Assembly: GCF_000165795.1 (NCBI RefSeq)
Contig: NZ_CM001022.1
Coordinates: 558,001-622,000, forward strand
Direction: 5' to 3'
Length of the DNA stretch: 64,000 bases
DNA from: Aminomonas paucivorans DSM 12260
GTDB lineage: Bacteria > Synergistota > Synergistia > Synergistales > Synergistaceae
Positions 18,482 to 27,863 of this stretch are shown piece after piece. Under the pieces are notes generated by a model. It saw only the letters and a program-made list of their open reading frames with translations, was not told the DNA's origin and searched no databases. Position 1 is the first letter of the stretch. Each line of letters starts with the position of its first letter. The position numbers and the translations under genes are program-made.

Positions 18482-19366
18482 GTGGCGGCACGGGAGATGG
18501 AGCGGTTGGAGGGAAATACCTGGATCCTCCCCGGGGCGGTGAACCTGGGGCTCTACGAACGGAAGGGCCGGGCCTGGGGGGTGGACAGCGGCGGAGACGA
18601 CAGCTCCGGCCGTCGGGTCTTGCGTGCCCTGGAGGGTGAGGGGTGGATCCTGGAAGGGATCCTCTGCACCCACTCCCACGCGGACCACATCGGGGGCAAC
18701 GCCTTCCTCCAGCGGCGCAAGGGCTGCCGGGTGGCCGCCCCCCGGGGAGAGGCGGCGCTGGTGGAACGGCCGGACCTGGAGCCCTTCACCCTCTGGGGGG
18801 CCTTCCCCCCAAAGGCCCTGAGGACCAAGTTCCTCCAGGCCCCGCCCTCCCGGGTAACGGACCCTTTCGACCCGGGGGACGTGGTGGGGGGGTGCCTGAG
18901 GGCACTGGACCTGAAGGGGCATATGGTGGCCATGGCGGGGGCGGTGACCCCCGACGGGGTGGCCTTCGTGGGGGACAGCGTCCTGGGGGAGGAGATCCTG
19001 GCCAAGCACGGGGTGCCCTTCTTCGTGGACTACCGCCAGTCCCTGGAGACCCTGGACCGCCTGGAGGCCCTGGAAGCGCGCCTCTTCGTCCCCTCCCACG
19101 GGGAACCGGTGCGGGACGTGCGCCCCCTGGCGGAGGCCAACCGCCGGGTGCTTTCGTCCCTCCGGGAGGAGGTTCGGGACCTGTGCCGCCTCCGGACCCG
19201 GGACGGCATCGTGGGAGCCCTGACGGCGGCGCGGGGAAGGAAAAACGACCTGGTGGCGGAGGTCCTCCACCGGGCCTCCGTCTCCGCCCTGCTCTCGGAT
19301 CTTCTGGACGCGGGGGAGGTGCAGGTCCAGGAAGCCCCCGAAGGGCTGGTCTACCAGCGGGTCTAG
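18482..19366 (+). CDS. Metallo-beta-lactamase-fold hydrolase
   Basis: The 294-residue protein has the zinc motif THSHADHIGG, a later GDSV aspartate and SHGEP histidine, giving the usual MBL ligand set. GTG 18482 follows GGGGAGG by about 8 nt; ATG 18497 is an alternative. The C-terminal 90 residues look like the small winged-helix tail of glyoxalase II-like and RNase Z-unrelated MBL proteins. Likely a thioester or lactone hydrolase; the substrate is unknown. Confidence 0.82.
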   Translation: MAAREMERLEGNTWILPGAVNLGLYERKGRAWGVDSGGDDSSGRRVLRALEGEGWILEGILCTHSHADHIGGNAFLQRRKGCRVAAPRGEAALVERPDLEPFTLWGAFPPKALRTKFLQAPPSRVTDPFDPGDVVGGCLRALDLKGHMVAMAGAVTPDGVAFVGDSVLGEEILAKHGVPFFVDYRQSLETLDRLEALEARLFVPSHGEPVRDVRPLAEANRRVLSSLREEVRDLCRLRTRDGIVGALTAARGRKNDLVAEVLHRASVSALLSDLLDAGEVQVQEAPEGLVYQRV

Positions 19367-19386
19367 GGACGGAAGAAGGGAGGGGC

Positions 19387-19633
19387 TCAGCGGCCCGGGA
19401 TGGCGTTCCTCCACAGGGTGAAGCTCTGCCCCTCCAGAAAATCACAGGAACCGGCCAGATCGTAACCCGCCCCGGTCAGGGTGCTGCGGATCGTCTCCAA
19501 GGGGGTCGTGTGGCCGAAGAGACGGACGAAGGACGCGCCTTTCGCGCGATTTCCGCGCGAAAGGCGCGAAGAGACGGACCGTCTCGCCCATCAGGCCTTC
19601 CAGGTCCTCGGGGAAGGCGTTTGACCTCACCAT
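19387..19633 (-). pseudogene. Small gene broken by a palindromic insertion
   Basis: The frame starting at ATG 19633 (MVRSNAFPEDLEG) runs into an inserted palindrome, shifts frame and ends early at 19442. If the 52 bp between two exact 13-bp direct repeats are removed, the frame is restored to 64 codons ending RNAIPGR at a TGA (19389-19387). The restored C-terminus (SFTLWRNA) recalls the ends of some methyltransferases, but I cannot name a family. The insertion length (52) is not a multiple of three, so the present gene cannot make the full product. Confidence 0.6.
19515..19579. repeat. Palindromic element flanked by 13-bp direct repeats
   Basis: Direct repeats CGAAGAGACGGAC at 19515-19527 and 19567-19579 flank a perfect inverted repeat with 15-bp arms (19534-19548 and 19554-19568) and a 5-nt loop. 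The arrangement looks like a tiny mobile palindrome with target duplication, or a slippage product. Confidence 0.7.
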
Positions 19634-19728
19634 GACCTGTACTGTTTCACGAAGGTATGTATCTTACCCAATGGGACAGGTTGGAGGCTCTGGGGGGGAA
19701 GGGCAAGGTTCCGGCGGGGGAAGGGCAT

Positions 19729-19767
19729 AAAAAAGGGAGAAAGCGTCAGGGGTATCCGCTTTCTCCC
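19729..19767 (-). terminator. Rho-independent terminator, minus strand
   Basis: On the minus strand, an 11-bp stem GGGAGAAAGCG (19767-19757 with 19745-19735) is followed by six T. This is a textbook terminator. No convincing gene ends just before it. Confidence 0.85.
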
Positions 19768-20200
19768 GGCGGCCCTTCCGGGTCGCTTTCCGGCTTGATT
19801 ACCGGCTCGTGGTCCGTTTTGAATTGGGGGTTCCTCGGTCGATTTCCCATGTTTTCGGTGGACGTTCCCCCTCTCCGGTGGTCCCGGTTGCGGAAGCGGT
19901 AGATGGGTCGGACGGCCGGTCCGGGTTGCCTGCTGCCGCTTCTTTTCCTATGGGTACCACCTGCTTTGCTTTCGGATCCGCTGCCTGGTGCCGTTGCGTG
20001 GAGCTGTGGTGCGCCTAGCCGTTGCGGTGGTCCTGTCCGGTGCCCTTACCCGTTTCCGTTCGTGTCCTGCGGCGCAAAAGTCTGCGTCGAACTGCTGGCT
20101 CTTTTCCCGGAACGGTTGTTGCCCTCAAGGACCGGCCACCCGACCCTGGGGCGAAGAGGTTCGCCCTGTTGCTGGCTTCTTCCCTTCCTCCTAGCCCTAT
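19730..20200 (-). ncRNA. Candidate structured non-coding RNA of about 470 nt
   Basis: A good promoter at 20235-20207 and a strong terminator at 19767-19729 define a minus-strand transcript without a credible long reading frame. The RNA would be purine- and C-rich, poor in U, with several hairpins. One example is GAAGCGG (19942-19936) with CCGCTTC (19899-19893), enclosing CGGAC/GTCCG. Conserved marks of RNase P RNA, tmRNA and 6S RNA were looked for and not found. A short coding RNA is not excluded: one minus frame of 76 codons spans 20245-20015, but it starts upstream of the promoter -10. Confidence 0.5.
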
Positions 20201-20206
20201 GACAAG

Positions 20207-20235
20207 ATGATAGGCTGGAATGGTGGCATTATCAA
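20207..20235 (-). promoter_or_regulatory. Sigma-70-type promoter, minus strand
   Basis: TTGATA (20235-20230) and TATCAT (20212-20207) are spaced by exactly 17 bp. Predicted start of transcription is near 20200. Confidence 0.65.
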
Positions 20236-20276
20236 AGCGCACCATGGTCCATGGCGTCGGGATAGGGGAAAGAAAA

Positions 20277-20302
20277 GGGCGGGAAGCTTGCGCTTCCCGC
20301 CC
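20277..20302 (-). terminator. Terminator of the phosphomannomutase gene
   Basis: Eleven-bp arms GGGCGGGAAGC (20277-20287) and its complement (20292-20302) with a 4-nt loop lie 46 bp past the stop. T-rich tails follow on both strands, so it may also work on the plus strand. Confidence 0.8.
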
Positions 20303-20347
20303 TTTTTGCCGTTTCTCGTTGTCCTTCGCGAAAAAACCGCTGCCGTA

Positions 20348-21733
20348 CTAGTATTCCCACTGGAAGTCCTGGACCCCCGCCGACAGGATCCTGTCTTTCA
20401 CGTCCCCGGCGATGGCCTTCAGGTCCTCCTCGGTCTTCCCCTCGCACCGGGCCACCAGGACCGGCTGGGTGTTGGAGGGCCGGATGAGGCCCCACCCCCC
20501 GGGGTAGAGGATCCGCACCCCGTCCACGGTGATGGCCTCGTGGGTCTTCAGGGCTTCCTCCCGGATGCGGTCCACCACCTGGAACTTCACGTCGTCGGGG
20601 CAGTCGATGCGGGTCTCCGCCGTGCTGGGGTAGAGGGGGATGTCCGCCATCAGCTCCGACAGCTTCTTGTCCGTGTGGGAGAGGATGCGCAGCAGCCGTC
20701 CCGCGGCGTAGAAGGCGTCGTCGAAGCCGTAGAACTCGTCGGCGAAGAACATGTGCCCCGACACCTCCCCGGTGAAGAGGGCCCCGATCTCCTTCATCTT
20801 GGCCTTGATGAGGGAGTGCCCGGACTTCCACCACAGGGGGCGGCCTCCCATGCGGCGCACCTCGTCGGGCAGGGCCATGGAGCTTTTCACCTCCACGATC
20901 ACCTCCGCCCCCGGGTGCTTGGGGAGAATCTCCGTCCAGTACAGGAGCATCAGCCGATCTCCCCAGATGACCTCCCCCCGGTCGTCCACCACCCCGATGC
21001 GGTCCGAGTCCCCGTCGAAGCCGATGCCCAGGTCCGCTCCCTCCCGGCGCACCGTCTCGATGAGGGCGGGGAGGTTCTCCCGCTTGGTGGGGTCCGGGTG
21101 GTGGTTGGGGAAGGTGCCGTCCGCCTCGCTGTACAGGTCCACCACCCGGCAGCCCAGACGACGCACGAACTCCGGGGCGAAGGCCCCCCCCGTGCCGTTG
21201 CCCGAGTCCAGCACCACCACGGGCTTGCGGGGTCCCAGGGCGATCCGGGAGACCAGCATGTCCAGGTAGGCCCCCCGGATGTCCTGGTGTTCCAGGGTAC
21301 CCGGGCGGTCCGCCGAAGCGATGCGTCCCTCGTCGATGATGCGCCGGATCTCCTGGATCTCGTCGCCGTAGAGGGTGACCTTGCCGAAGGCCAGCTTCAG
21401 TCCGTTGAACTCCTTGGGGTTGTGGCTGCCCGTCACCATGACGCCCCCGTCCAGGGCGAAGTGGTGGAGGCTCCAGTAGAAGCAGGGGGTGGCCACGGTG
21501 CCGATGTCGATGACGTCGATCCCCGCCGCCTCCGCCCCCTCGATGATGTTGGCCTTGATGCGCTCCGTGGAGAGGCGCACGTCCCCTCCCACGGACATGC
21601 GGGAGATCCCCTGGGATCTCAGGAAGGTGCCGTAGGCCTGCCCGATGAGGCGCACCACCTCGGGAGTCAGTTCCTCCTCCGCGAGGCCTCGGATGTCGTA
21701 TTCCCGGAAGATGTTCGACGGAACCCTGCTCAT
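20348..21733 (-). CDS. Phosphomannomutase / phosphoglucomutase
   Basis: The 461-residue alpha-D-phosphohexomutase carries all four family motifs: the phosphoserine loop TGSHNP (Ser103), metal loop DGDSDRIG, sugar-binding GEVSGH and phosphate-binding RPSNTQP. It interconverts hexose 6- and 1-phosphates for nucleotide-sugar and envelope polysaccharide synthesis. Of the two main specificities the AlgC/ManB-type bifunctional class fits best by length and motif spacing. Start ATG 21733 begins MSRVPSNIFREYDIRG, the usual N-terminus. Confidence 0.92.
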   Translation of the reverse strand: MSRVPSNIFREYDIRGLAEEELTPEVVRLIGQAYGTFLRSQGISRMSVGGDVRLSTERIKANIIEGAEAAGIDVIDIGTVATPCFYWSLHHFALDGGVMVTGSHNPKEFNGLKLAFGKVTLYGDEIQEIRRIIDEGRIASADRPGTLEHQDIRGAYLDMLVSRIALGPRKPVVVLDSGNGTGGAFAPEFVRRLGCRVVDLYSEADGTFPNHHPDPTKRENLPALIETVRREGADLGIGFDGDSDRIGVVDDRGEVIWGDRLMLLYWTEILPKHPGAEVIVEVKSSMALPDEVRRMGGRPLWWKSGHSLIKAKMKEIGALFTGEVSGHMFFADEFYGFDDAFYAAGRLLRILSHTDKKLSELMADIPLYPSTAETRIDCPDDVKFQVVDRIREEALKTHEAITVDGVRILYPGGWGLIRPSNTQPVLVARCEGKTEEDLKAIAGDVKDRILSAGVQDFQWEY

Positions 21734-22038
21734 GCCTTCGCCTCCTTCTCGGTGGCTGGATCCGGTTGTCTGAAGCCCGTGATAGGCGCTTGCCTCGCCC
21801 CTCGAAGGGGCGGCGAACCCCCCGGGGGAAAGGACCCCCTGGGGCGATCCTTTGGAACGCGCTCTCCTTCGGCATGGGGTCTCCGGGGGGGAAAGGCCCG
21901 GGGATCGGAGGCCTTCAAGGCGGGGCGTTCTTTCGACCATGGAATTCTCCTTGGGACGCGGAGTCCCGCAATGATAATATATACGATGGAAGGGGACGGG
22001 AAGGTGTTCCCTTGCTTTTTTCGAGGAGGTTGCGCGCC
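21734..22038. other. Divergent intergenic region
   Basis: This 305-bp gap separates two divergent genes. It holds a plus-strand promoter (21951-21980) and several GC-rich inverted stretches around 21795-21850. I see no gene in it. Confidence 0.6.
21951..21980 (+). promoter_or_regulatory. Probable promoter of the MazG-like/HD/dpaL gene group
   Basis: TTGGGA at 21951-21956 with GATAAT at 21973-21978 (16-bp spacer) or TAATAT at 21975-21980 (18 bp). The stretch is AT-rich against a GC-rich background and lies 60 bp before the first start codon. Confidence 0.55.
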
Positions 22039-22440
22039 ATGACCGATGGTTTCCGAAGCCTGGTGGAGGACTTCCACCAGGCCATGGGTTTGCCTGTGGA
22101 CGGTTCCCTGACCGACCGGGGGCTCCAGGCCCTGCGTCTGGGGCTGCTGCGGGAGGAGCTGGAAGAACTGGAGGAGGCGGTCCAGGCCTACCAGGAATCG
22201 CCGGACCCCTCCCGCGCCGGGGCGCTGCTCAAGGAACTGGCGGATCTTCAGTACGTGGTCACGGGGTACGCCGTCACCTTCGGTCTGCCCCTGGAGGAGG
22301 CCTTCCTGCGGGTTCACGAGAGCAACCTCACCAAGCGGGACCCCCAGGGCCGCCCGACGGTCCGGGAGGACGGCAAGGTCCTCAAGGGGTCCCACTACCG
22401 CCCCCCGCATCTGGACGACCTGATGGAGGCGGGGCGATGA
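22039..22440 (+). CDS. MazG-like / phosphoribosyl-ATP pyrophosphohydrolase-like protein
   Basis: The 133-residue all-alpha protein shows the metal-binding pattern of the MazG/PRA-PH superfamily: REELEELEEA (ExxE) followed by KELADLQYVV (ExxD). It probably hydrolyses a nucleoside triphosphate to monophosphate and pyrophosphate (house-cleaning), but the substrate is unknown. ATG 22039 follows GAGGAGG. Its last bases overlap the next start (ATGA). Confidence 0.75.
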   Translation: MTDGFRSLVEDFHQAMGLPVDGSLTDRGLQALRLGLLREELEELEEAVQAYQESPDPSRAGALLKELADLQYVVTGYAVTFGLPLEEAFLRVHESNLTKRDPQGRPTVREDGKVLKGSHYRPPHLDDLMEAGR

Positions 22441-23204
22441 AGGAGGTCTTCGAGGCCCTTCGGGAGCGGTTCGACGCCCAGGTGGACCGGTTCCGGGAGG
22501 GCGGAGCCCTGAAGGAGCTCCACGATCTGAAGTACCGCCACTGCTTCCGCGTCTCCCGGGAGGCGGAGGGCATCGCCTCCGACCTGGGATGGGAGGCGGA
22601 CCGGGTGGCCTGCGCCCGGGGCCTGGGGCTGCTCCACGACCTGGGTCGCTTCGAGCAGTACGCCCGACATGGCACCTTCAACGATCGGGTCTCGGTGGAT
22701 CACGGCGACCTGGGGGCAACCCTGGTGCGGGAGCACTTCGCCGACCTGCTGTCCCAGACCTGGCTGAGGGTGATCCCCCCGGCGATCCGCTGGCACAACA
22801 AGCGACGTCTTCCCGCGGACCTGGACCCGGAGCTTCTGCCCTTTGCCCGGCTCATCCGGGATGCGGACAAGGTGGACGTGTATCGGGTCATTCGGGAGCA
22901 CCTGGAGGCGGGACGCATCCGACAGCTGATCCCGCGGCTCACGGACCTGGAGGGGCCCCCCTCCGAAGCCCTGGTGGGGGTTCTGCTGGAGGAGCACACC
23001 GCGGACTACGGTATGGTGCGCAATCTGGCGGATCTGCTCCTGGTCCAGGCGTGTTGGGTGTACGACATGCACTTTCCCCCGGCGCTCCGGCGCCTGCTGG
23101 ATCGACGCCTTCTGGAGGGACTTCGGGCCTGGATTTGCCCCACCCCTGCGGTGGACCGCATCTTCGCCGAAGCGGCAGATTGGGCGCAGAAGGCCTGCGC
23201 TTGA
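22437..23204 (+). CDS. HD-domain phosphohydrolase
   Basis: The 255-residue protein has HCFRVSREAEGIA, the HD pair in LLHDLGRFEQ, a DHGDLG motif and a late IRDADKVDVYR aspartate, the ligand order of HD metal hydrolases. Substrate is probably a nucleotide. It is coupled to the MazG-like gene by a 4-bp overlap, so a joint nucleotide clean-up role is likely by inference. Confidence 0.82.
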   Translation: MKEVFEALRERFDAQVDRFREGGALKELHDLKYRHCFRVSREAEGIASDLGWEADRVACARGLGLLHDLGRFEQYARHGTFNDRVSVDHGDLGATLVREHFADLLSQTWLRVIPPAIRWHNKRRLPADLDPELLPFARLIRDADKVDVYRVIREHLEAGRIRQLIPRLTDLEGPPSEALVGVLLEEHTADYGMVRNLADLLLVQACWVYDMHFPPALRRLLDRRLLEGLRAWICPTPAVDRIFAEAADWAQKACA

Positions 23205-23247
23205 GGTGTTTACCGTGGAACGGGAACGGAAAGAAGGAGGGAAGACC

Positions 23248-24480
23248 ATGAACGAAGAGACGCGACGCTTCTCCGGGCCGGACCTGGACGCCCTGGTGCG
23301 TACCCCGGGAGGAGAAATCCTCCCGGCTCCCCTGGGGCTTCGGGAAGCGCAACGGGTGCGCCGCTTCCATCGCACCCTGCCGGGCTACCGAGCTACCCCC
23401 CTGGCGAGCCTGGACGGGCTGGCGGCCCGATTGGGGGTGGCCCGTCTGTTCGTGAAGGACGAATCCCCCCGCTTCGGACTCAACGCCTTCAAGGTCCTGG
23501 GGGGCTCCTACGCCATCGCCCGAATTCTCGGGCAGAGGCTGGGGATCCCGGAGGAAGACCTGACCTTCCCCCTGCTTCAGTCCGAAGGGGTGCGGGAGAG
23601 GGCCGGGTCCCTCACCTTCGCCACCGCCACGGACGGCAACCACGGACGCGGTGTGGCCTGGGCGGCCCGGACCCTGGGCTACCACGCGGTGATCTTCCTA
23701 CCCCGGGGCACCGCCCGAAGCCGCGTCGCCGCCATCGAGGCCACCGGGGCGGAGGCCATCGTCACGGAGCTTACCTACGACGACGCGGTGCGCCAGGCTC
23801 GGAAGATCGCCAAGGACCGGGGCTGGGTGGTGGTGCAGGACACCGCCTGGGATGGGTACGAGGAGATCCCCTCCTGGGTTCTCCAGGGCTACCTCACCAT
23901 GGCCGACGAGGCGGCGGACCAGTTGGCCCTGGAGGGGGTGGAGGCCCCCACCCACGTGTTCCTCCAGGCGGGGGTGGGCACCATGGCCGCCTCCGCGGCA
24001 GGCTACCTGGCCCAACGGTGCAGGCCCCTGCCCCGGTTCCTGCTGGTGGAGCCGGACCGGGCGGACTGTCTCTTCGTCTCCGCCGAGGCGGGGGACGGGA
24101 GGCCCCACCCCACGGAGGGGGACCTGACCTCCATCATGGCGGGGCTCTCCTGCGGGGAGCCCAACCCCCAGGTCTGGCCCATCCTTCAGGACCTGGGCAC
24201 CGCCTTCTTCCGTTGCCGCGATCACGTGGCCGCCCTGGGGATGCGCCTTCTGGCCCACCCCCTTCCCGGGGACCCGGCGGTGCTCTCCGGGGAGTCCGGG
24301 GCGGTGGGGCCGGGGCTTCTCTACCTCCTCCAGACCCGGGAGGCCTACGCCCCCCTTCGGGCCGCCCTGAACCTGGGTCCCGATTCCACGGTGCTCTGCT
24401 TCAGCACCGAGGGGGACACGGACCCGGAGAACTACCGTCGGGTCCTCTGGGAGGGGGCCTACCCCCTGCCGGAAGCCTGA
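23248..24480 (+). CDS. dpaL: Diaminopropionate ammonia-lyase
   Basis: The 410-residue PLP enzyme of fold type II has the Schiff-base Lys82 in NAFKVLGGSYA, the phosphate-side loop DGNHGRG and a glycine-rich QAGVGTMAAS. The sequence order fits YgeX/DpaL, which splits 2,3-diaminopropionate (and D- or L-serine slowly) to pyruvate and ammonia. ATG 23248 follows AAGGAGG by about 8 nt. In this context it would feed amino-acid fermentation. A terminator follows. Confidence 0.85.
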   Translation: MNEETRRFSGPDLDALVRTPGGEILPAPLGLREAQRVRRFHRTLPGYRATPLASLDGLAARLGVARLFVKDESPRFGLNAFKVLGGSYAIARILGQRLGIPEEDLTFPLLQSEGVRERAGSLTFATATDGNHGRGVAWAARTLGYHAVIFLPRGTARSRVAAIEATGAEAIVTELTYDDAVRQARKIAKDRGWVVVQDTAWDGYEEIPSWVLQGYLTMADEAADQLALEGVEAPTHVFLQAGVGTMAASAAGYLAQRCRPLPRFLLVEPDRADCLFVSAEAGDGRPHPTEGDLTSIMAGLSCGEPNPQVWPILQDLGTAFFRCRDHVAALGMRLLAHPLPGDPAVLSGESGAVGPGLLYLLQTREAYAPLRAALNLGPDSTVLCFSTEGDTDPENYRRVLWEGAYPLPEA

Positions 24481-24521
24481 CTTCTGTCCACGAAGCGAAA
24501 AGGCTAGAATCGACTCATACC

Positions 24522-24560
24522 TGCGGGGGAGCCATGTAATGGGGTTCCCCCGCATCTTTT
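24522..24560 (+). terminator. Terminator after dpaL
   Basis: Nine-bp stem TGCGGGGGA (24522-24530) / TCCCCCGCA (24546-24554), then TCTTTT. It separates dpaL from the electron-transfer genes. Confidence 0.7.
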
Positions 24561-24657
24561 GTCCGGCAAGAGCATGTGGTATACACGTGCAAAAAGAAGC
24601 AAAATGGGGTATCCTCGTGACGTTGGGCACACATCCTGCGAAGGAACGGTGATTTCC

Positions 24658-25146
24658 ATGTCCCGATGTTGCGAGGTCCCGCTCCCCCCTGCTTTTGACC
24701 TGGAAGCCCTTCTTCGTCGCTATCCCCCCCACCCGAGGTATCTCCTGGCCATCCTTCAGGACGTCCAATCGGCTTGCCGTTTCCTGCCCCGGACCGTTTT
24801 GGGGCGGGTGGCGGAGTACCTTCGGGTTCCCGAAAGCCGCGTCTTCGGGGTGGCCACGTTCTACAAGGCCCTGAGCCTGACCCCTCGGGGACGGAAGACC
24901 GTGAAGGTCTGCATGGGCACCGCCTGCCACCTCCGGGGGGCGCCGAAGGTCCTGGAGGCCCTGGAGGCCGCCCTGGGCATTCGCAGCGGAGGCACCACCG
25001 AGGACGGAGCCTTCTCCCTGGAGACGGTGAACTGCCTGGGGGCCTGCGCCCTGGCTCCGGTGGTGACGGTGGAGGACACCCCCTACGGAACCATGAGCCC
25101 CGCCAAGGTGCAGGCCATGCTGGAGGAGCGGGACCATGAGGCTTGA
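24658..25146 (+). CDS. NuoE-like [2Fe-2S] thioredoxin-fold subunit
   Basis: The 162-residue protein has a helical N-terminus ([16 protein letters not shown]) and the four-Cys cluster site [11 protein letters not shown] ... [11 protein letters not shown]. This is the pattern of NuoE and of the small subunits of NAD-linked hydrogenases and formate dehydrogenases. ATG 24658 begins MSRCCEVP; the frame open further upstream to 24559 has no ribosome site near its start. It overlaps the next gene by 11 bp. It is the first of a three-gene set. Confidence 0.88.
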   Translation: MSRCCEVPLPPAFDLEALLRRYPPHPRYLLAILQDVQSACRFLPRTVLGRVAEYLRVPESRVFGVATFYKALSLTPRGRKTVKVCMGTACHLRGAPKVLEALEAALGIRSGGTTEDGAFSLETVNCLGACALAPVVTVEDTPYGTMSPAKVQAMLEERDHEA

Positions 25147-27001
25147 AAACGCCGCAGACCTGGAACGGTGGCGGGAGGAGCTTCGGGCGGCCCGGGCGGC
25201 CTCGTCCCGGGTGCGGGTCTGCGCGGGGACGGGGTGTCTTGCCGGAGGCAGCGCCCGGGTGAAGGAGGCCTTCGAGGTGGAGGCGGCCCGCCGGGGTCTG
25301 GCCCTGGGGGTGGATTTTCGGGCGGAGACCACGGGGTGCCACGGTTTCTGCGAGGAAGGTCCCCTGGTGGTGGCGGAGCCCGGGGGGATCCTCTACCGCC
25401 GGGTGACCCCCTCGGATGTGCCGGAGATCCTGGACGCCCTGGCCTCCGGGGTCCCGGTGCAGCGGCTTCTCTACAAGGATGCCTCCGGGAAGGTCTGTCC
25501 CACCGAGGATTCCATCCCCTTCTACGCGGGGCAGGATCGGCAGGTGCTGCGGCACTGCGGCCACATCGATCCCCGGGAACTGAGGGACTCTGTCCGCGCC
25601 GGGGGCTACCGGGCCCTGGGTCTGGCCCTGGGCATGGAGCCGGAGGACGTGGTGAAGGCCGTGTCCGATTCGGGGCTTCGCGGCCGGGGGGGCGGAGGTT
25701 TCCCCACGGGGATCAAGTGGGACTCCTGCCGGAGGGCCAAGGGGAAGCATCGGTTCGTCCTGGCCAACGGGGACGAGGGGGATCCGGGGGCCTTCATGGA
25801 CCGCAGCCTCATGGAGGGGGATCCCCACTCGGTGCTGGAGGGCATGATCATCGGGGCCCACGCCGTGGGGGCCCGAAAGGGGTTCCTCTACGTCCGGGCG
25901 GAGTACCCCCTGGCAGTGGAACACCTGAACCGGGCCATCGCCCAGGCCCGGGAGGCGGGGCTTCTGGGGCGGAACATCCTGGGCAGCGGGTTGGACTTCG
26001 ACCTGGAGGTCTGCCGAGGCGGGGGGGCCTTCGTGTGCGGCGAGTCCTCCGCCCTCATGGCCTCCATCGAGGGGCGAGCCGGGGAGCCCCGGGTGAAGTA
26101 CATCCGCTCCACCGAGCGGGGGCTCTGGGACTGCCCCACGGTGCTGAACAACGTGGAGACCTGGGCCAACGTGCCCCTGGTGATCCCGCAGGGAGCGCAG
26201 GCCTACCGCACCAAGGGCACCGACGGAAGCCCGGGCACCAAGGTCTTCTCCCTGGTGGGAAAGGTCCGGCACAGCGGTCTGGTGGAGGTCCCCATGGGCA
26301 CCACCCTCCGGGAGATCATCTTCGGCCTGGGGGGGGGCGTCCTGGGACGGGGGCGGTTCAAGGCGGTGCAGACCGGGGGGCCTTCCGGGGGCTGCCTGCC
26401 CGAGGACCGGCTGGACATCCCCGTGGACTTCGACCGTCTGGTGGAGGAGGGCTCCATGATGGGCTCCGGGGGCATGATCGTCATGGACCACCGGACCTGC
26501 ATGGTGGACGTGGCCCGGTACTTCGTCCACTTCCTGGCGGAGGAGTCCTGCGGCAAGTGCGTTCCCTGTCGGGAGGGGCTCCAGGCCATCCTGGACATCC
26601 TGAACGACCTGACCCAGGGGCGGGGACGCCCGGGGGACGGGAGGCGGCTGGAGGAGATGGGCCGGGCCCTTTCGGACACCGCCCTCTGCGGCCTGGGACA
26701 GACCGCCGCCAACCCGGTGCTTTCCACCCTGCGGTTCTTCCCGGAGGAGTACCGGGAGCACGAAGAGCAGGGGTTCTGTCGCGCCGGGGTCTGCACGGGG
26801 CTCTTCGTGGTCCGGGTGACCCCGGAATCCTGCGTGGGCTGCGGGGCCTGCAAGCGGGCCTGTCCCGTCGGGGCCATCTCCGGGGAGACCAGGCAGGCCC
26901 ATTCCGTGGACCCGACGGCCTGCATCGGCTGCGGCGCCTGCCTGGACACCTGCCCGTTCGGGGCCCTGTCCCCGGCCCCCAAGGAGGGATCGAACCGATG
27001 A
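25136..27001 (+). CDS. NuoF-like NADH-binding flavo-iron-sulfur subunit
   Basis: The 621-residue protein is built of four parts. A thioredoxin-like [2Fe-2S] part (1-120) has [10 protein letters not shown] and TGCHGFCE. The NuoF core binds FMN and NADH ([27 protein letters not shown]). The [4Fe-4S] site reads [12 protein letters not shown]. The C-terminus has two ferredoxin clusters ([24 protein letters not shown]). This matches the HydB/HndC type that exchanges electrons between NAD(P)H and ferredoxin, often as an electron-bifurcating flavoprotein. It overlaps both neighbours. Confidence 0.92.
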   Translation: MRLENAADLERWREELRAARAASSRVRVCAGTGCLAGGSARVKEAFEVEAARRGLALGVDFRAETTGCHGFCEEGPLVVAEPGGILYRRVTPSDVPEILDALASGVPVQRLLYKDASGKVCPTEDSIPFYAGQDRQVLRHCGHIDPRELRDSVRAGGYRALGLALGMEPEDVVKAVSDSGLRGRGGGGFPTGIKWDSCRRAKGKHRFVLANGDEGDPGAFMDRSLMEGDPHSVLEGMIIGAHAVGARKGFLYVRAEYPLAVEHLNRAIAQAREAGLLGRNILGSGLDFDLEVCRGGGAFVCGESSALMASIEGRAGEPRVKYIRSTERGLWDCPTVLNNVETWANVPLVIPQGAQAYRTKGTDGSPGTKVFSLVGKVRHSGLVEVPMGTTLREIIFGLGGGVLGRGRFKAVQTGGPSGGCLPEDRLDIPVDFDRLVEEGSMMGSGGMIVMDHRTCMVDVARYFVHFLAEESCGKCVPCREGLQAILDILNDLTQGRGRPGDGRRLEEMGRALSDTALCGLGQTAANPVLSTLRFFPEEYREHEEQGFCRAGVCTGLFVVRVTPESCVGCGACKRACPVGAISGETRQAHSVDPTACIGCGACLDTCPFGALSPAPKEGSNR

Positions 27002-27744
27002 AGACCCTGGTGGTGGACGGAAAGACCCTCTCCGTGGAGCCCGGAACCCTGCTCTACGACGCCGCCGTGGCGTCCGGGGCGCACATTCCCGCCCTGTGCC
27101 GCCACGAGGGGCTGCCCCACGAGGGGGCCTGTCGGGTCTGCGTGGTGGAGCTGGTGCGCCGGGGGACCTCCCGTCTGGTGGCCTCCTGCATGTTCCCGGT
27201 GAACGAGGACGGCCTGGAGGTGCTCACCGATTCCCCGAGGGTGCGGGAGGCGAGGCGCTTCGTGATCCGCCTTCTCCTTCGCCGGAACGCCTTGTCCCCG
27301 GTCATCCAGCAGCTGGCTCGGGAGGAGGGGGTGGAGCCGGACGAACGCCTGAGTCCCTACGACGGGGAGCTGTGCATCCGCTGCGGTCGCTGTGTCCGGG
27401 CCTGTGCCCTGGACGGCACCGACGCCCTGGGATTCGCCCTTCGGGGGTGGGACCGGAAGGTGTCCCCGCCCTTCGAGGAGGCCCCGGAGTCCTGCGTGGG
27501 CTGCCTGGCCTGCGCGGAGGTCTGCCCCACCGGGCACATCACCTACGAGGAGAGGGAAGGGACCCGGCGCATCTGGGGGCGCACCTTCGAGCTGGTGCGC
27601 TGCCAGGTCTGCGGCGAGGCCTTCGCCACGGCGGAACAGCTGGCCTTCCAGAAGGTGCCGGAGGAGGACCGGACCGTCTGTCCCCGGTGCCGCCGGGCCC
27701 GCCTGGGCCGGAAGTTCACCCTGGAGGGCACCAAGGGGGGATGA
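26998..27744 (+). CDS. NuoG-N-terminus-like iron-sulfur subunit
   Basis: The 248-residue protein has an N-terminal [2Fe-2S] plant-type domain ([18 protein letters not shown]) and two [4Fe-4S] sites ([23 protein letters not shown]). A C-terminal zinc-ribbon-like pair follows (RCQVCGEAF ... VCPRCRRA). This resembles the electron-wire part of NuoG, HydA or FdhA without the catalytic domain. With the two genes before it, it would hand electrons between NAD(P)H and an enzyme coded elsewhere; the AOR cluster just downstream is the obvious candidate. Confidence 0.85.
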   Translation: MKTLVVDGKTLSVEPGTLLYDAAVASGAHIPALCRHEGLPHEGACRVCVVELVRRGTSRLVASCMFPVNEDGLEVLTDSPRVREARRFVIRLLLRRNALSPVIQQLAREEGVEPDERLSPYDGELCIRCGRCVRACALDGTDALGFALRGWDRKVSPPFEEAPESCVGCLACAEVCPTGHITYEEREGTRRIWGRTFELVRCQVCGEAFATAEQLAFQKVPEEDRTVCPRCRRARLGRKFTLEGTKGG

Positions 27745-27863
27745 CCGCGCAAGCCTCCGGGGACGCAAACACCCCATAGGGAACCTTCGACCCGCGCCGC
27801 CTCACTGAGGGGACCCGGGCGCTGGGGGCGGGGAGCGATCCCTTCCCCTGCCGAGTTCGCAAA

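Noticed and set aside
19730-20200. Identity of the candidate RNA as RNase P RNA or tmRNA.
   Set aside because: The conserved GAGGAAAGUCC-type element of RNase P RNA and the tRNA-like ends of tmRNA are absent.
19657-20202. Overlapping plus-strand frames of 60-99 codons in the 20-kb gap.
   Set aside because: They occupy all three frames, lack ribosome sites and have no protein character; the minus-strand promoter and terminator explain the region better.
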